From Chitinophagaceae bacterium 26-R-25 (GTDB taxonomy: Bacteria > Bacteroidota > Bacteroidia > Chitinophagales > Chitinophagaceae), in contig JARWSJ010000003.1 of assembly GCA_029906195.1 (NCBI GenBank), forward strand, positions 558,001-622,000: a stretch of 64,000 bases of DNA, in the 5' to 3' direction. Below the pieces are notes generated by a model, which saw nothing but the letters and a program-made list of their open reading frames with translations, was not told the DNA's origin and did no database searches. Shown in pieces: positions 16,908 to 24,903 of this stretch; positions within the stretch are counted from its first letter, which is position 1, and every line of letters starts with the position of its first letter. A program made the position numbers and the translations under genes.

Positions 16908-17223
16908 AAAACGTTACAACGCCTTGAAATAAATTATTGACTGATGGAGAATTTACTTTTTACATGAAAAGAAATTTAGTTCGCAAGATAATTTGATTGA
17001 AAATAATGAATCGCTGAAAGGCTTGTCAGTCCTGTGTTTGAGAAGTTTTCTTAATTAAAAGATAAATGCTGTTAAGTGAGCGTTAAATTAAAATTGTGGT
17101 GGTAAGAGGTAAGTTTTTTTCAAAAATAATTTTTCAAAGTTGTAACCGCATTTTATCTGTGTTATAAAAAAGTGTATCAATACCGGACACTGCGAACACT
17201 TTGCTGGTAAAGGATTTGAGAGT
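16908..17223. other. Gene-free AT-rich stretch
   Basis: No ORF, RNA gene or repeat family was recognised in these 316 bases. They separate two divergent transcription units, the secreted paralogue and the DegT aminotransferase, and end where the composite repeat starts. Confidence 0.4.
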
Positions 17224-17448
17224 AATTGAAAATTGAAAGTTGAAAATTGAGAATGCTTTTTCGGTAGGGTGTTTTATGCCAGGCACGTTTGCTAACTGTG
17301 CTAAAGTTTCTTTACCACTGAGGCACTAAGAACACAAGTTTCACTAAGAGGTTCCCTTAGTGCGGCTAAGTGTTCTTAGTGACTTAGTGGTAATGTTTAA
17401 GATGCGAAGCATCGCCATTTTCAACTCTCAACTTTCAATTTTCAACTA
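17224..17448. repeat. Composite repeat: heptamer pair around a CACTAAG pair
   Basis: The outer pair is GTTGAAA/ATTGAAA heptamers at 17224-17253 and their reverse complement at 17417-17448. Inside is a second inverted pair, 17312-17352 against 17354-17393, made of CACTAAG-type 8-nt units and nearly continuous over 40 positions. Two unrelated repeat families are nested around a common centre. The unit ends 6 bases before the promoter box of the DegT gene. Confidence 0.85.
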
Positions 17449-17453
17449 ATCCC

Positions 17454-17461
17454 TACCTTTG
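17454..17461 (+). promoter_or_regulatory. -7 box for DegT aminotransferase (TACCTTTG)
   Basis: An exact TAnnTTTG, 36 bases before the ATG at 17498, directly after the right arm of the composite repeat. Confidence 0.7.
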
Positions 17462-17497
17462 CTGAAATTTGATTGTTACACCTTTAAATAGTTACAT

Positions 17498-18715
17498 ATG
17501 CCAGGCTTTGAATTTTGGGGCGCAGAAGAGAGAAAGGAAGTGAATGATGTATTGGAAACAGGTATTCTGATGCGCTATGGCTTTGATGGCCCACGTAAGG
17601 GACATTGGAAAGCAAAAGAGTTAGAAACTGAAATCTGTAAAACTTTCGGTGCTTCGTATGCACAACTTACAAGCAGCGGAACCTCTGCGCTAACGACAGC
17701 GATGGCCGCATTGAATATTGGCGCAGGCGATGAAGTGATCATGCCTACATTCACATTCGTAGCAAGTTTCGAAGCCGTATTAGGCGTAGGAGCGGTTCCA
17801 GTACTGGTGGACGTGGATGATACACTCACTTTAAACCCTGCAGCAGTAAAAGCAGCGATCACCCCAAAAACAAAATGCATCATGCCGGTGCATATGTGCG
17901 GCAGCATGGCTGACATGGATGCGCTGTTAGCAATTTGTAAAGAACACAATCTTGTATTGCTGGAAGATGCCTGCCAAAGCATCGGGGCAAGCTATAAAGG
18001 AAAGACGCTTGGCACCATCGGTAATGCCGGTACGTATTCATTTGACTTTGTAAAAACAATTACTTGCGGCGAAGGCGGTGCGGTGGTTACGAACAGCGAA
18101 GATGTATATATTAAGTGCGATGGTTATACAGATCACGGACACGATCACAACGGCGTTGACCGTGGCGCAGATCTGCATCCGTTCATAGGGTTTAATTACC
18201 GCATATCAGAGCTTCATGCAGCGGTAGGTTTGGCGCAGATCCGTAAACTGGCTCAGTTCCTGGCCATACAAAAGAAAAATCACGCTCTGCTGAAAGGCAT
18301 TTTGAGCCAGGTTCCAGAAATCAGTTTCAGAAGAATTCCTGATCCTCAGGGCGACAGCTGTACTTTTCTAAGCTGGTTCCTGCCAACTGAAGCGATCGCA
18401 AAAAGTGTGGTGGCGGAACTGAAGGCACAGGGCATTTTGGCTGGTAACTTCTATTGGTTCGATAACAACTGGCACTACATCCGCAAATGGGATCACCTTA
18501 AAAATGTACATACGTTGAACCCTCAGATAGAGGCGATCAACACGACTCTGAAATCTTACGCAACTAAACAATTTGCTGCAAGCGATGCCATCATGAGTCG
18601 TTGCATCTCATCCGCCATCAGTCTTATGTGGACAGAAGAGCAAATCAAGGAAAAGGGCGCTAAAATCGTTGAGGTAGTAAAGTCCGTTTTGCAAAAACAA
18701 GGCGCGACAGCATAA
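17498..18715 (+). CDS. DegT/DnrJ/EryC1/StrS family aminotransferase
   Basis: This is a PLP-dependent fold-type I enzyme of 405 residues. SSGTSALTTAMAAL binds the cofactor phosphate, Asp157 in LLEDACQSIGA contacts the PLP ring, and Lys186 in FVKTITCGEGG is the Schiff-base lysine. Members transfer an amino group to keto-sugars or act as sugar dehydratases or regulators. The usual partner genes of nucleotide-sugar pathways are not adjacent, so the substrate is open. It is cytoplasmic, monocistronic with its own promoter box, and closed by a strong hairpin at 18792-18823. The VDRGADLHPFIGFNYRISEL region fits sugar aminotransferases. Confidence 0.9.
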   Translation: MPGFEFWGAEERKEVNDVLETGILMRYGFDGPRKGHWKAKELETEICKTFGASYAQLTSSGTSALTTAMAALNIGAGDEVIMPTFTFVASFEAVLGVGAVPVLVDVDDTLTLNPAAVKAAITPKTKCIMPVHMCGSMADMDALLAICKEHNLVLLEDACQSIGASYKGKTLGTIGNAGTYSFDFVKTITCGEGGAVVTNSEDVYIKCDGYTDHGHDHNGVDRGADLHPFIGFNYRISELHAAVGLAQIRKLAQFLAIQKKNHALLKGILSQVPEISFRRIPDPQGDSCTFLSWFLPTEAIAKSVVAELKAQGILAGNFYWFDNNWHYIRKWDHLKNVHTLNPQIEAINTTLKSYATKQFAASDAIMSRCISSAISLMWTEEQIKEKGAKIVEVVKSVLQKQGATA

Positions 18716-18716
18716 T

Positions 18717-18893
18717 TTAATTAATAATTAATAATTAAGAATTAACAGGTGTTGCACTGAAATTGAAAGTTGTGTTCTTTTGAAATAAAAGAAAGGCCGC
18801 ATTCATTCACGAATGCGGCCTTTATTAATTTTAAAACTTGATGCGTCTTTTGTAAACCGCTCTATTAATTATTCATTATTAATTATTAATTGG
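18717..18893. repeat. Inverted TTAATAA repeat enclosing a terminator
   Basis: Tandem 7-nt TTAATAA-like units at 18717-18745 and their reverse complement at 18863-18893 flank the hairpin at 18792-18823. It is the same unit family as 4876-5040. The left arm begins at the DegT stop codon. Confidence 0.8.
18792..18823. terminator. 13-bp perfect terminator hairpin
   Basis: Arms 18792-18804 and 18811-18823 are perfectly complementary (AAAGGCCGCATTC) with a 6-nt loop, A-rich on the left and T-rich on the right. It should work for both convergent genes. Confidence 0.85.
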
Positions 18894-18896
18894 TTA

Positions 18897-19277
18897 CTAA
18901 GATTTGTAGTAGCTTTTCTTTGCGTCGTAGATCGCATTGTCGCGGTCCTGTTTTAACTCACGCACTTTTGCCTTTCTTTCTTTTCGGGTCAGGCTATCAT
19001 CCATTTTTACGGATTTGATGCGGTCAGCATAATCATGCTTGATGTCTTCCACCTGCATATCAAGCTTGGACGGTCTTGAATAACTGTTATTGTAGCCATA
19101 TCCATAAGGCGGATAACCATAGAAAGGAGCACCATAAAAACCATAAGGATAAATCGGCGCATAACCACCAACGATCACTGTATGTGGCCTGTAATATCCT
19201 CCTCCGTGTACAACCTTTTGGGCTGAGGCCACTGAAACAAATACGAAGGATAGGATTACAATTATTAGCTTTTTCAT
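18897..19277 (-). CDS. Small secreted Gly/Tyr-rich protein with basic C-terminus
   Basis: The start is the ATG at 19277, giving 126 residues with a signal peptide (MKKLIIVILSFVFVSVASAQ). The mature N-terminal half is a Gly-Tyr-Pro repeat region (PYGFYGAPFYGYPPYGYGY). The C-terminal half is charged and probably helical (SLTRKERKAKVRELKQDRDN). Low-complexity GY-rich exported proteins of this kind occur in Bacteroidota without a known role. A longer frame from 19379 would hide the signal peptide. It may be envelope-associated. No catalytic motif is visible. Confidence 0.7.
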   Translation of the reverse strand: MKKLIIVILSFVFVSVASAQKVVHGGGYYRPHTVIVGGYAPIYPYGFYGAPFYGYPPYGYGYNNSYSRPSKLDMQVEDIKHDYADRIKSVKMDDSLTRKERKAKVRELKQDRDNAIYDAKKSYYKS

Positions 19278-19595
19278 AAAGAGTACCTTTTCACAATTAG
19301 ATGCGAAAAAAGTGCAAAAGTCATACGTAAAATCGCTGATAACGAAAGAATAACGAGTGTTAATGCAATTAGAAATCATGAATTAGGAATTAGGGTACTT
19401 TTCGCCTAAAATGCCCATTGTACCTGTTTTTTACAATGAAAGACGGCGGCATTAGTGTGGTCTTTTAACTAAGTAGTTTACTGTTTAGTGCAGGCAGTTG
19501 TTCCGCGCCACGTCCCTGCCAGGTTGTGTATTTATGTTTTTTACCTAGTTTTAGCTAAATAGTAATGATTTTTTAGGTAAACAAAATCCAGCCCT
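19278..19595. other. 318-bp divergent intergenic region
   Basis: It separates the GY-rich protein gene (minus) from the outer-membrane-type protein gene (plus), so it should hold both promoters. No exact TAnnTTTG was found. A TTTACCTA/TAGGTAAA inverted pair near 19544-19583 lies in the likely leader of the plus-strand gene. No ORF is supported. Confidence 0.4.
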
Positions 19596-20465
19596 ATGCT
19601 AAAAAAATTGCTTATTCTGATTCCAATGTTCATTGGCGTTGCCAGAACTTACTCCCAATCCGTTGACAGTACCAGGGATGATAAAAAACTATCCTTAAAA
19701 TTGGGTACAGAATTTATTTCCAACCAGAGTTATGTTGGCCGAACCGATTCAATGAATTTGCCCGTGATCATTCCCTACGTAAATTTTGAAACCCGGTTTG
19801 GTGTGTTTGTGAAAACAAGTGCGTATCTCAATCTATCCGGAGGGGCGGTTAGTTTTGACGGGGTCAGCATTGAGCCCGGATATGAGTTTTCGAAAAATAA
19901 TTGGGATGGTAGCATTTCATTTACCAAGAACTTTATCAGTCAAAGCAGCAACCTTATTGTAGCGCCTGTAAAGTCTGCAATAGATTTTTATCTTCAAAAG
20001 ACCTATAAAATTATTACTCCGTCGATCGGGGCAGAATATCTCTTCTCCGACGAAGGAAATGACTTCATTTTCTATACGGGCGTTTCCAAAGAAATTACAC
20101 TGGCTAAATACAAAAAAAGTCCCCTGGTTTCGATTGATCCCGCCATAACGGTGAATGGAGGCTCCCAGAATTTTTACTACTCATTTTTGAAAAACTATTC
20201 CGGAAACGGCCACGGGAAGAATAGTGGCAGTAATAAAAAGAATAACCCTGTTCCGGTAACTCAAACCACTGAAGACGAAAGTTCTCGTTTTGCTTTACTT
20301 AGCACATCTTTCGAATTGCCAATATCTATCACTAAAGGAAAATTTGAATGGAAAACGACGCCAGCCTACGAATTGCCGTTTAATCTGGCAGCCAGCGGCC
20401 AGACGGGTACACAACAGGCCCAACCTTATTTTTATATCCGCTCTGAACTGATTTATAGCTTTTAG
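19596..20465 (+). CDS. Predicted outer-membrane beta-barrel protein, unknown function
   Basis: This 289-residue protein has a signal peptide (MLKKLLILIPMFIGVARTYSQ). The rest alternates polar and hydrophobic residues in many short strands, for example FGVFVKTSAYLNLSGGAVSF and PYFYIRSELIYSF, and it ends with an aromatic residue. Both points favour an outer-membrane beta-barrel. A low-complexity loop rich in Gly, Asn and Lys (GNGHGKNSGSNKKNN) is probably a surface or periplasmic loop. No family was recognised. It ends 9 bases from the stop of the convergent gene 20475-20867. Confidence 0.65.
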   Translation: MLKKLLILIPMFIGVARTYSQSVDSTRDDKKLSLKLGTEFISNQSYVGRTDSMNLPVIIPYVNFETRFGVFVKTSAYLNLSGGAVSFDGVSIEPGYEFSKNNWDGSISFTKNFISQSSNLIVAPVKSAIDFYLQKTYKIITPSIGAEYLFSDEGNDFIFYTGVSKEITLAKYKKSPLVSIDPAITVNGGSQNFYYSFLKNYSGNGHGKNSGSNKKNNPVPVTQTTEDESSRFALLSTSFELPISITKGKFEWKTTPAYELPFNLAASGQTGTQQAQPYFYIRSELIYSF

Positions 20466-20474
20466 GCACAAACT

Positions 20475-20867
20475 CTATTTCCCCTCCAGTTTATTTACAT
20501 AATCCAGCGACCCCAACCTGAACCTCAACGGAACGTTCGTGGCATTTTGAAACTGCAGCTCTTTTTTGCAGAAAAATCCTATACTGTTGTAGTAGGTAGA
20601 ATAGGGAATTTGGAGGGTATAAGAATTGCACCCGGATGCCTTGACAGAAACGTAAAAAACCGGTCGGAAACTGGTGAGCTGAGGAGAAAATGGAAAATTC
20701 TCCATTTTTTTATCCTCATATTTAAAATTTTTAATTTGCGTAATGTGTCCATCCGTAAAAAAATATTTCTCTCTGTAAGGCGCTGTGGATAAAGATTTTG
20801 TCTGTCCAAAGGCGCTGTAATGCGAGAAAGTTATGATTAATGAAAGAATTTTAAAAAAACTTTGCAT
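20475..20867 (-). CDS. Small secreted protein, unknown function
   Basis: The 130-residue protein starts with a signal peptide ([21 protein letters not shown]). The mature part is strand-rich ([20 protein letters not shown]) and has two cysteines, one in the SGCNSY segment and one in GFFCKK. No known family was recognised. It converges with the outer-membrane-type gene and is divergent from rpoN. An imperfect box, TAAATTTA, lies about 25 bases upstream on the minus strand. The coding potential is supported by the signal peptide and by the absence of a better frame here. Confidence 0.55.
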   Translation of the reverse strand: MQSFFKILSLIITFSHYSAFGQTKSLSTAPYREKYFFTDGHITQIKNFKYEDKKMENFPFSPQLTSFRPVFYVSVKASGCNSYTLQIPYSTYYNSIGFFCKKELQFQNATNVPLRFRLGSLDYVNKLEGK

Positions 20868-20938
20868 TTGTTTTTTAGCTTAGTATGTAAATTTACGGCA
20901 AGATTTTTGTGGATGGCGCGCCTTTTTAAAATTTTTTT

Positions 20939-20946
20939 TACGTTTC
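20939..20946 (+). promoter_or_regulatory. Possible -7 box for rpoN (TACGTTTC)
   Basis: One mismatch to TAnnTTTG, 28 bases before the rpoN ATG. The position is right and the match imperfect. Confidence 0.4.
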
Positions 20947-20973
20947 TGCCACCCCGAAAACCTGTTAGGAATT

Positions 20974-22458
20974 ATGGCACTTAGTCAAAGCTTACAACAG
21001 AAATTATTACAGAAATTATCACCTCAGCAAATTCAGTTGATGAAGTTGCTGCAGGTTCCTACAGCCAATCTTGAACAAAGGATCAAAGAGGAGCTGGAGG
21101 AAAATCCTGCATTGGAAGAGGGGGATGATGCATTTGAGGAAACATTCACGGAGGAGTCTCAGGACGAATTTTCAGATTCAGACGATGATAGTTACGATGA
21201 ACCGGAAGAAAGCTACGATAACATTGATATAAGCGAGTATGTATCAGACGGGGACGATGAAGTTGCGGATTACAAATTGCGCGATGATAATTATCCCGAA
21301 GCAGATGATAATAAAGTGGTTCCGCATAAAGTGGAAACAAGTTTTCATGACATGCTCACGGCCCAGCTGGGACTTTTAAAGCTCGATGATCGGTCGGCGA
21401 GAATTGCGGAACAAATCGTGGGAAGCATAGATGATGATGGATACCTGCGCCGGGAAACCACTTCCATAATGGATGATCTCGCGTTCAGACAAAATATTGA
21501 AGCCAGCGAAGGGGAAATAGAAGAACTTATACGTAAGATACAGCAATTTGATCCTCCGGGAGTTGCGGCCCGCGATCTGCAGGAGTGCCTTCTTTTACAA
21601 CTCCACAGAAAATTGCGCGAAGGCAAACCCGTACAAAAAGCGGTCGATGTGTTAACCAACTACTTCGACGAATTTACCAAAAAGCACTACGATAAGATCC
21701 AGAAAGGTTTGGGGATTGATGATGAAGGGTTGAAAGAAGTGATACAACAGATCATAAAACTGAACCCTAAACCCGGTGGCAATGTAGGCGAGGTAAACAA
21801 AGCGGAGAGTTATGTAGTGCCTGACTTTTTCATTATGAACAATAATGGCAAACTCGAGTTGACGCTGAACTCGAAAAACGCTCCTGATCTCCGTATTAGC
21901 GAAGGTTACCGCGACATGCTGAAAGATTACGAGCGTGGTAGCAAAAAGGATAAGCGTCAAAAAGAAGCTGTTCTTTTCATTAAACAGAAAATTGATGCGG
22001 CCAAATGGTTCATTGATGCCATTAAACAGCGCCAGCAAACGCTGATGATGACCATGCAGACCATTCTGGATTACCAATATGAATTTTTCCTGACCGGCGA
22101 CGAAACAACCTTGCGTCCAATGATTCTCAAGGACATAGCAGAGCGCACAGGGCTTGATATTTCGACCATTAGCCGCGTAGCAAACAGTAAGTTTGTACAG
22201 ACTGAATTCGGCACTTACAGACTGAAATTTTTCTTCAGTGAATCACTAAGTACCGAAAGTGGTGAAGAGGTTTCCACACGTGAGGTAAAAAAGATATTGA
22301 GCGATATGGTTTTTGGCGAAGCCAAGAAAAAACCGCTAAGCGATGAAAAACTTACTGAAATGCTTCAGGAAAAAGGTTATAACATTGCACGCAGAACGGT
22401 AGCCAAGTATAGGGAACAGTTAAACATTCCGGTGGCACGTTTGAGAAAAGAACTATAA
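20974..22458 (+). CDS. rpoN: RNA polymerase sigma-54 factor
   Basis: Sigma-54 directs RNA polymerase to -24/-12 promoters that need an AAA+ activator. Region I is the glutamine/leucine-rich start (LSQSLQQKLLQKLSPQQIQL). Region II is strongly acidic (residues about 45-110). The core-binding and DNA-binding domains follow. The RpoN box lies near the C-terminus (ARRTVAKYREQLNIP), and an HTH (DISTISRVANSKFVQTEFG) lies before it. At 494 residues the length is normal. The next gene starts 2 bases after the stop, so the two are cotranscribed. No bacterial enhancer-binding protein gene is in the window. Confidence 0.96.
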   Translation: MALSQSLQQKLLQKLSPQQIQLMKLLQVPTANLEQRIKEELEENPALEEGDDAFEETFTEESQDEFSDSDDDSYDEPEESYDNIDISEYVSDGDDEVADYKLRDDNYPEADDNKVVPHKVETSFHDMLTAQLGLLKLDDRSARIAEQIVGSIDDDGYLRRETTSIMDDLAFRQNIEASEGEIEELIRKIQQFDPPGVAARDLQECLLLQLHRKLREGKPVQKAVDVLTNYFDEFTKKHYDKIQKGLGIDDEGLKEVIQQIIKLNPKPGGNVGEVNKAESYVVPDFFIMNNNGKLELTLNSKNAPDLRISEGYRDMLKDYERGSKKDKRQKEAVLFIKQKIDAAKWFIDAIKQRQQTLMMTMQTILDYQYEFFLTGDETTLRPMILKDIAERTGLDISTISRVANSKFVQTEFGTYRLKFFFSESLSTESGEEVSTREVKKILSDMVFGEAKKKPLSDEKLTEMLQEKGYNIARRTVAKYREQLNIPVARLRKEL

Positions 22459-22460
22459 AC

Positions 22461-23153
22461 ATGCAAGTAACTTCTGAAGGCAATATTTCCGGAAACGATG
22501 GCAACAAGTACATGGAGAAAAATGACCAGCCTGCTTCGGTGAGATTTTTGGCTCATTTTTTCTCTTTCGTTTTTCATCCGTTGTTTATACCAACCTACGT
22601 TGCGTTTTTCCTGATCTTCGTTCATCCTTATTTTTTTGCAGGATACGACCACAAGATGAAAGTCCTGAAACTTTTGTCAGTGGTAGTGACCACTGCTTTT
22701 ATGCCTTCATTCACAGTGTTTTTGTTGAAGCAACTAGGCTTTATTGACAGCATTTATTTGCGTTCCCAAAGAGATCGTATTATACCTATTGTCATCTGCA
22801 TGATATTTTACTTCAGTATTTATTTTGTTTCCAAAAAAGATGCTGAAATACCTGTTCCTTTCACACAATTTTTACTGGCTGTATTTATCAATTCCATCAT
22901 TGCGCAAATGGCCAACATAAAATTCAAGATCAGTTTGCATGGCCTGGCAGTGGGAACAGTGCTGGCATTTTTCATTTTGCTGGCGCTGCATTCTGGCGCT
23001 TCGATGGGATTTTATGCAAGCATTGCCATTCTTGTTACTGGCCTGGTTTGCACCTCAAGATTACTGTTACATGAACACGAGCCTTTTGAAGTTTATCTCG
23101 GCTTGTTGGGCGGTGTGCTGTCTGTAGTGGTAGCGTATTGGTTTGTGGGATAG
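22461..23153 (+). CDS. PAP2-like integral membrane protein
   Basis: The protein has 230 residues and about six membrane helices. Three short motifs resemble a degenerate PAP2 phosphatase site: RSQRDRIIP, SLHG in ISLHGLAVG, and SRLLLHEHEPFE, where the spacing SRxxxxxH is kept. The classical PSGH and the final Asp are altered, so catalysis is uncertain. PAP2 enzymes dephosphorylate lipid phosphates such as undecaprenyl pyrophosphate or phosphatidate. It follows rpoN by 2 bases and shares its transcript. A downstream ATG at 22512 is an alternative start. The family call is tentative. Confidence 0.6.
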   Translation: MQVTSEGNISGNDGNKYMEKNDQPASVRFLAHFFSFVFHPLFIPTYVAFFLIFVHPYFFAGYDHKMKVLKLLSVVVTTAFMPSFTVFLLKQLGFIDSIYLRSQRDRIIPIVICMIFYFSIYFVSKKDAEIPVPFTQFLLAVFINSIIAQMANIKFKISLHGLAVGTVLAFFILLALHSGASMGFYASIAILVTGLVCTSRLLLHEHEPFEVYLGLLGGVLSVVVAYWFVG

Positions 23154-23157
23154 GGTT

Positions 23158-23297
23158 AAGTAAAAAGTAAAAAGTCAAAAGCGTTTAGCGCTGTCAGACA
23201 TTATAGTCTTTGATTTATTAGGTGTGTATGGTGGTAGAGCCTAATGAAGAATATTTCACCAAATGTTTTTTGACTTTTGATTTTTGACTTTTTAATT
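23158..23297. repeat. Inverted AAGTAAA/AAGTCAA heptamer repeat
   Basis: AAGTAAA-type 7-nt units at 23158-23181 face reverse-complement units at 23266-23297. It lies between convergent genes (PAP2-like and MATE), directly at the MATE stop. Confidence 0.8.
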
Positions 23298-23298
23298 T

Positions 23299-24636
23299 CT
23301 ACAACAATCCCTTCTTCTTAATAATTCTAAAAAACCTCAGATTCAACAGCACCGACGTAAACGTCAATCCTGTTAAAAAGCCTATCCAAATTCCGGCCGC
23401 CCCCATTTTAAAATGGAATGCCATGAGGCAACCAGTCGGAATGCCGATTACCCAATAAGAAATGGCAACATAAATTGTGGGAACGTATACGTCTTTAAGT
23501 CCGCGCAAAAGGCCCACGCCAATTGCCTGCGTTGCATCTGATAGCTGGAAGAGGGCCGCATACAACATAAGTGTGGAAGCAAGAGAAACCACCACTGCAT
23601 CATCATTAAAAGCGAGCGGCAAAACTTTTCTTACACAAACATAAAAGATCGCGCAGGCGCAACCATAGATCAAGCCACTTAATAATGTGCTTTTGCCAAT
23701 AATAGAAATATGTTTCCAATCATTTCTTCCCCATGCATTGCTGGTGCGGATAGAACCGCCTTGTGCCAAACCAAAAGACACCATGAACGTGAATGCTGCA
23801 CAGCTCAACGCAATTTGATGCGCTGCTTGTTGTACCGCGCCCAATGTGCCAATGATAATTCCGGAAACAGCGAACGCCCCGGACTCCATTGCCGCTTGCA
23901 AACTACTTGGAATGCCTATGTGTAACAATTCCCTGATCGTTTGTTTGCGAAGTGTCCACTGATTTTTTCTTACAGCAATATATCGGCCGAATAAAGGATG
24001 TACAAAAACTACGATTGCCAATGCCACGAGAATGACAATTCTTGTGATCAGTGTGCCAATGCCCGCTCCTACAAGCTCTAGTCTTGGAAAGCCCCAATTG
24101 CCGTAAACCAGCAGCCAGTTGATGCCTATATTGATGGGCAATGAAAGAAGAGACAATACCATTGCCGTTCTTGTCTTTTCAAGACCATCAGTAAATTGTT
24201 TGATAGCCATGAACATCAACATTGGAATGATGGACGATGCCATGATGACAAGGTATGGTTTTGAAAGCACGGCAACTTCGTGATCCTGACCAAGATGAAA
24301 CAAGATATTTCTGCCCGGTACCAAAATCGCGGTAATGACAAGCGATGCAATGGTGCACAGCCAAAAGCCGTTATACAAATAGTGTGAAACCCGCTGTCCA
24401 TCGCGCCTGCCATGCGCCATGGAAACAGTTTGCGACACAGACATTGTTACGCCAATGCCCAACACAAAAGGAATATTCATTACACTATTTACCAAAGCAG
24501 CCGCTGCAAGATGCTTATAACTGATAGCTCCCACCATGGCACTGTCAATAATGCCAAGTGCCATTTGAGTAAGTTCACCCAAAATGATCGGCCCTGATAA
24601 TTTCCATGTTCTTCCTGCTTCAGTTCGTAAAGTCAT
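23299..24636 (-). CDS. MATE family multidrug exporter
   Basis: The protein has twelve predicted membrane helices in two related halves. The N-terminal half starts LSGPIILGELTQMALGIIDS and the C-terminal half LHIGIPSSLQAAMESGAFAV, as in NorM-type Na+ or H+ antiporters for cationic drugs. I start at the ATG at 24636 (MTLRTEAGRTWKLSG, 445 aa). The open frame extends 25 codons further, but those codons are the tandem octamer repeat read as SVIQSFSYSIIQLFSYS-like nonsense. An imperfect -7 box (TATTTTCG) lies just before 24636. Substrates unknown. Confidence 0.92.
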   Translation of the reverse strand: MTLRTEAGRTWKLSGPIILGELTQMALGIIDSAMVGAISYKHLAAAALVNSVMNIPFVLGIGVTMSVSQTVSMAHGRRDGQRVSHYLYNGFWLCTIASLVITAILVPGRNILFHLGQDHEVAVLSKPYLVIMASSIIPMLMFMAIKQFTDGLEKTRTAMVLSLLSLPINIGINWLLVYGNWGFPRLELVGAGIGTLITRIVILVALAIVVFVHPLFGRYIAVRKNQWTLRKQTIRELLHIGIPSSLQAAMESGAFAVSGIIIGTLGAVQQAAHQIALSCAAFTFMVSFGLAQGGSIRTSNAWGRNDWKHISIIGKSTLLSGLIYGCACAIFYVCVRKVLPLAFNDDAVVVSLASTLMLYAALFQLSDATQAIGVGLLRGLKDVYVPTIYVAISYWVIGIPTGCLMAFHFKMGAAGIWIGFLTGLTFTSVLLNLRFFRIIKKKGLL

Positions 24637-24652
24637 AAGATCGCGAAAATAA

Positions 24653-24777
24653 GAATAACTGAATAACTGAATAATTGAATAACTGAATGACTGAATAACT
24701 GAGTGGTTCAATGTCGAACACCATGACTGAATTTAACATTCAGTTATTCAGTTACTCAGTTATTCAGTTACTGAGTC
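24653..24777. repeat. Inverted AATAACTG octamer repeat
   Basis: Six to seven 8-nt units (AATAACTG with variants) at 24653-24705 face reverse-complement units at 24737-24777. It lies between the divergent MATE and cydAB genes. The same unit is found at 30958-31207, 55622-55637, 56553-56575 and 59460-59495. Confidence 0.9.
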
Positions 24778-24804
24778 TGTATTCCATTTGTTCCATAAAA
24801 CATA

Positions 24805-24812
24805 TACCTTTG
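24805..24812 (+). promoter_or_regulatory. -7 box for cydAB (TACCTTTG)
   Basis: An exact TAnnTTTG, 92 bases before cydA. It places a short leader ORF and an intrinsic terminator inside the cydA 5' untranslated region. Confidence 0.75.
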
Positions 24813-24816
24813 CAGT

Positions 24817-24849
24817 ATGTTATCTAACTTACTAACCACATATAAATAA
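24817..24849 (+). CDS. Putative 10-codon leader peptide of cydAB
   Basis: An ATG 4 bases after the -7 box opens the peptide MLSNLLTTYK with a TAA stop. It ends 6 bases before the terminator stem. At this position the ATG would be at or just before the transcript start, so a leaderless peptide or chance are both possible. Three of its ten codons are leucine codons. Confidence 0.3.
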   Translation: MLSNLLTTYK

Positions 24850-24855
24850 ATTGAG

Positions 24856-24880
24856 AAGCGGGCTTGTTCCCGCTTTTTTT
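24856..24880 (+). terminator. Intrinsic terminator inside the cydA leader
   Basis: AAGCGGG (24856-24862) and CCCGCTT (24869-24875) form a 7-bp stem with a 6-nt loop, followed by T's to 24880. It lies between the promoter box and the cydA ATG at 24904, so it can only act as an attenuator or end a short RNA. Confidence 0.75.
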
Positions 24881-24903
24881 ATGTGTATACCAAATACTTT
24901 TTT

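Noticed and set aside
24653-24777. Tandem arrays considered as CRISPR
   Set aside because: Units are 7-8 nt, directly adjacent, with no spacers of about 30 nt and no cas genes in the window.
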